This document shows, piece after piece, positions 5,532-6,944 of a stretch of DNA of 6,944 bases. The notes under the pieces are model-generated. The model was not told the DNA's origin, ran no database searches, and saw nothing but the letters and a program-made list of their open reading frames with translations. Where the stretch lies: assembly GCA_013151585.1 (NCBI GenBank), contig JAADHY010000126.1, positions 1-6,944 of the forward strand. Reading direction: 5' to 3'. This DNA comes from Planctomycetota bacterium (GTDB lineage Bacteria > Planctomycetota > Planctomycetia > Planctomycetales > Planctomycetaceae). How positions within the stretch are numbered: the first letter of the stretch is position 1; every line of letters begins with the position of its first letter. The translations under genes and the position numbers were made by a program.

Positions 5532-5555
5532 CGTTTCCGTAGGAAACGGCGTTTC
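5532..5555 (-). promoter_or_regulatory. Alternative hairpins in the lipoprotein gene leader
   Basis: CGTTTCC (5532-5538) and GGAAACG (5542-5548) form a perfect 7-bp stem around a 3-base loop. The second arm can instead pair with GTTTC (5551-5555), so the two hairpins exclude each other. The block lies 37-60 bases upstream of the lipoprotein start and just before its GGAGG site. The layout resembles an attenuator or translational switch, but no ligand motif, leader peptide or T tract is seen, so this is a structural observation only. Confidence 0.4.
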
Positions 5556-5656
5556 TTGACGCTCGCGGTTTGACGGCCGGAGCACGCGCACGCGAATCGT
5601 GCTTCGCGCGCGGTCAGTCCGCTTGTTCTCTTATCGGCCAAACGCGAGTCCGTGTG

Positions 5657-5682
5657 AAACAAAAGCCAAGAGAGTCTGGCTT
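5657..5682 (-). terminator. Likely intrinsic terminator of the MetE-like gene
   Basis: On the minus strand AAGCCA and TGGCTT form a 6-bp stem with an 8-base loop (5682 down to 5663), followed directly by TTGTTT (5662-5657). It lies about 97 bases beyond the stop at 5779 and ahead of the lipoprotein gene, separating the two units. The stem is short, with only half its pairs G-C, so termination may be partial. Confidence 0.5.
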
Positions 5683-5778
5683 GAAACGCACAGTCGATCC
5701 ATGGGGCGAGTTGGTCATCAGTCGTGGGGACGCACCGATACCTCGGGCAGATTGCCGCTCGCGGTCGCTCGACACGCG

Positions 5779-6944
5779 TTAGTCGGTCGGCACGATGTCC
5801 GTTTGCAAGGCTGGGTCAGCGGCCGGGATGTAGGTTTCTTCCAGTCCCAACTCGCGCCGCACGATGTTGCAGCCTTGGGCGATCGCGCTGGCCTTCCAGA
5901 AGGCGATCTCGCGGTTGCAGCCCTGGCGGCCGAAGCCGCAGTCGCTGGTGGCAATGAGCCGCTCGGGCGGGATGTACTTCAGGGCTCGGCGGATACTGTC
6001 GGCGACCTCTTCCGGCCGTTCCACCTGAAGCGATCGATGGCTGACCACACCGATCGCCAGCTTCTTTTTCAAATCGCTCTTAAAGGGCTCGAAGAGCTCG
6101 ATGTCCTTGAAATTGCGATCCTTCATCTCGACTGTCCACACGTCGCCCTTGCAGTTCTCCAAATAGAGTTCGATCGATGCCGCGTAGCTGGTGTCTTCCA
6201 TGACACGTTGCATGTTCGGATTGCCCCAGCACGTGTGGATCCAGATTTCGACGTCGTCCAATCCCTGCAGCTCTCGATTCAGCAGCTCGATGGCGAACTT
6301 CACATCGGCATGCTCCTTGCCCAGCGTGTTGGCCAGGAAATGCACGCAAGGCTCTTCGGTTTGGATGCACTGGCAGCCGGCATCCCGCAGCGCGAGCAGC
6401 TCTTTGTTCATCACTTCGGCCATGTCCCACAGGACCTCGCGCTTATCCTTGTACCGCGGCGTGTGGATGTCCAGGAACAGGCCCATGACCTGCGAGCAGA
6501 CCGTGCCGAACTTGAAGGGCTTACGGGTTTTGGCCTGACACATGCGGTAGATTTTCGGGTAATGGAGCGGGCGGTAGTCGATCTTGTCAACCACTCGCGG
6601 CCAACGCCACGCCGTGTAGATTTCGTTCAGCAGCGTGCCGGGGGGATACTTCAGCCAGTCGGAGCGAGTTTCGGCGGATTGCAGGTGGTCGCCTTCCACG
6701 CCGGCCCATCGCTGGAGCGGGTAGTGGTGCCAGGACCGGCCGGCAAAATCTTCGTCGCAAAAGAAGTCGCCGTGACTGACGATGTCCAACCCGGCCCGCT
6801 CCTGCTCGCTGATCACGACGGCCAAAGCGTCTTGGAACTTCTCGCGGAAGCGAACGTCGAGCATGCACGTATCGAGCGACTCGCCCCACAAGCTGACGTC
6901 GAACCACCGGGGTCGAGGCCAAGAGCCGGTGATGGTGCTGGGGA
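5779..6944 (-). CDS. Short (core) cobalamin-independent methionine synthase-like protein, 5' end off the window
   Basis: The minus frame runs from the right edge to TAA at 5779-5781 and gives 387 residues. It opens with PSTITGSWPRPRWF, the standard start of the MetE catalytic domain, so only a few N-terminal residues should be missing; the TTG at 6891 is not the real start. All four zinc ligands known from MetE are present, numbering from the first in-window residue: H236 and C238 in IHTCWGN, E272 in WTVEMKD and C335 in TSDCGFG. HGDFF near 57-61 and QTEEP near 194-198 match other conserved active-site blocks. Full MetE has about 750 residues, with an N-terminal half that helps bind polyglutamyl methyl-folate; here that half is absent, unless an unlikely upstream fusion exists. 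Short relatives include folate-independent methionine synthases (Mes types) and epoxyalkane:coenzyme M transferase, so the methyl or alkyl donor and thiol acceptor cannot be fixed from sequence. No signal peptide is visible; cytoplasmic. Confidence 0.88.
   Translation of the reverse strand, partial: PSTITGSWPRPRWFDVSLWGESLDTCMLDVRFREKFQDALAVVISEQERAGLDIVSHGDFFCDEDFAGRSWHHYPLQRWAGVEGDHLQSAETRSDWLKYPPGTLLNEIYTAWRWPRVVDKIDYRPLHYPKIYRMCQAKTRKPFKFGTVCSQVMGLFLDIHTPRYKDKREVLWDMAEVMNKELLALRDAGCQCIQTEEPCVHFLANTLGKEHADVKFAIELLNRELQGLDDVEIWIHTCWGNPNMQRVMEDTSYAASIELYLENCKGDVWTVEMKDRNFKDIELFEPFKSDLKKKLAIGVVSHRSLQVERPEEVADSIRRALKYIPPERLIATSDCGFGRQGCNREIAFWKASAIAQGCNIVRRELGLEETYIPAADPALQTDIVPTD

Noticed and set aside
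6889..6891. TTG as the start codon of the MetE-like gene
   Set aside because: The frame continues to the window edge and the extra residues (TITGSWPRPRWF) are the conserved start of the MetE catalytic domain, so the true start is outside the window.

Overview
The window looks like chromosomal DNA from a GC-rich planctomycete (Planctomycetota, probably Pirellulales-like). The case rests on gene types: an ECF-type sigma factor of the style common in that phylum, an exported DUF6807 (PmoA-like) protein, a very small tyrosine-rich lipoprotein, a short MetE-like protein, and roomy gaps of several hundred bases between mostly single-gene units. The lineage is an inference from gene content; no rRNA or marker gene is present.

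Layout from left to right. Bases 1-485 (minus strand, running off the left edge) encode an intact phosphothreonine-binding FHA domain joined to the start of an ECF sigma factor. This is the most unusual gene here. A 686-base gap follows, holding hairpins and a pair of 13-base direct repeats just upstream of the sigma gene. At 1172-2167 (minus) is a secreted DUF6807 protein. A structured 455-base gap (2168-2622) holds a perfect palindrome and a probable terminator. At 2623-3240 (minus) is a six-helix MarC-family membrane protein with a GTG start. A 727-base divergent gap (3241-3967) has hairpins but no convincing gene. At 3968-5191 (plus) is a complete M20 PepT-like metallopeptidase. It converges on a 73-residue lipoprotein (5274-5495, minus) whose leader can form two mutually exclusive hairpins. 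At 5779-6944 (minus, running off the right edge) is a protein corresponding to the catalytic C-terminal half of cobalamin-independent methionine synthase, with all four zinc ligands; a likely terminator lies about 100 bases after its stop.

The genes do not form an operon or an obvious shared pathway. Spacing, strand changes and terminator-like hairpins point to independent transcription units: signalling and transcription (FHA-sigma), cell-surface proteins (DUF6807, MarC, lipoprotein), peptide turnover (M20) and methyl or thiol transfer chemistry (MetE-like). The main novelty candidate is the FHA-sigma fusion, which could tie promoter choice directly to Ser/Thr kinase signalling.
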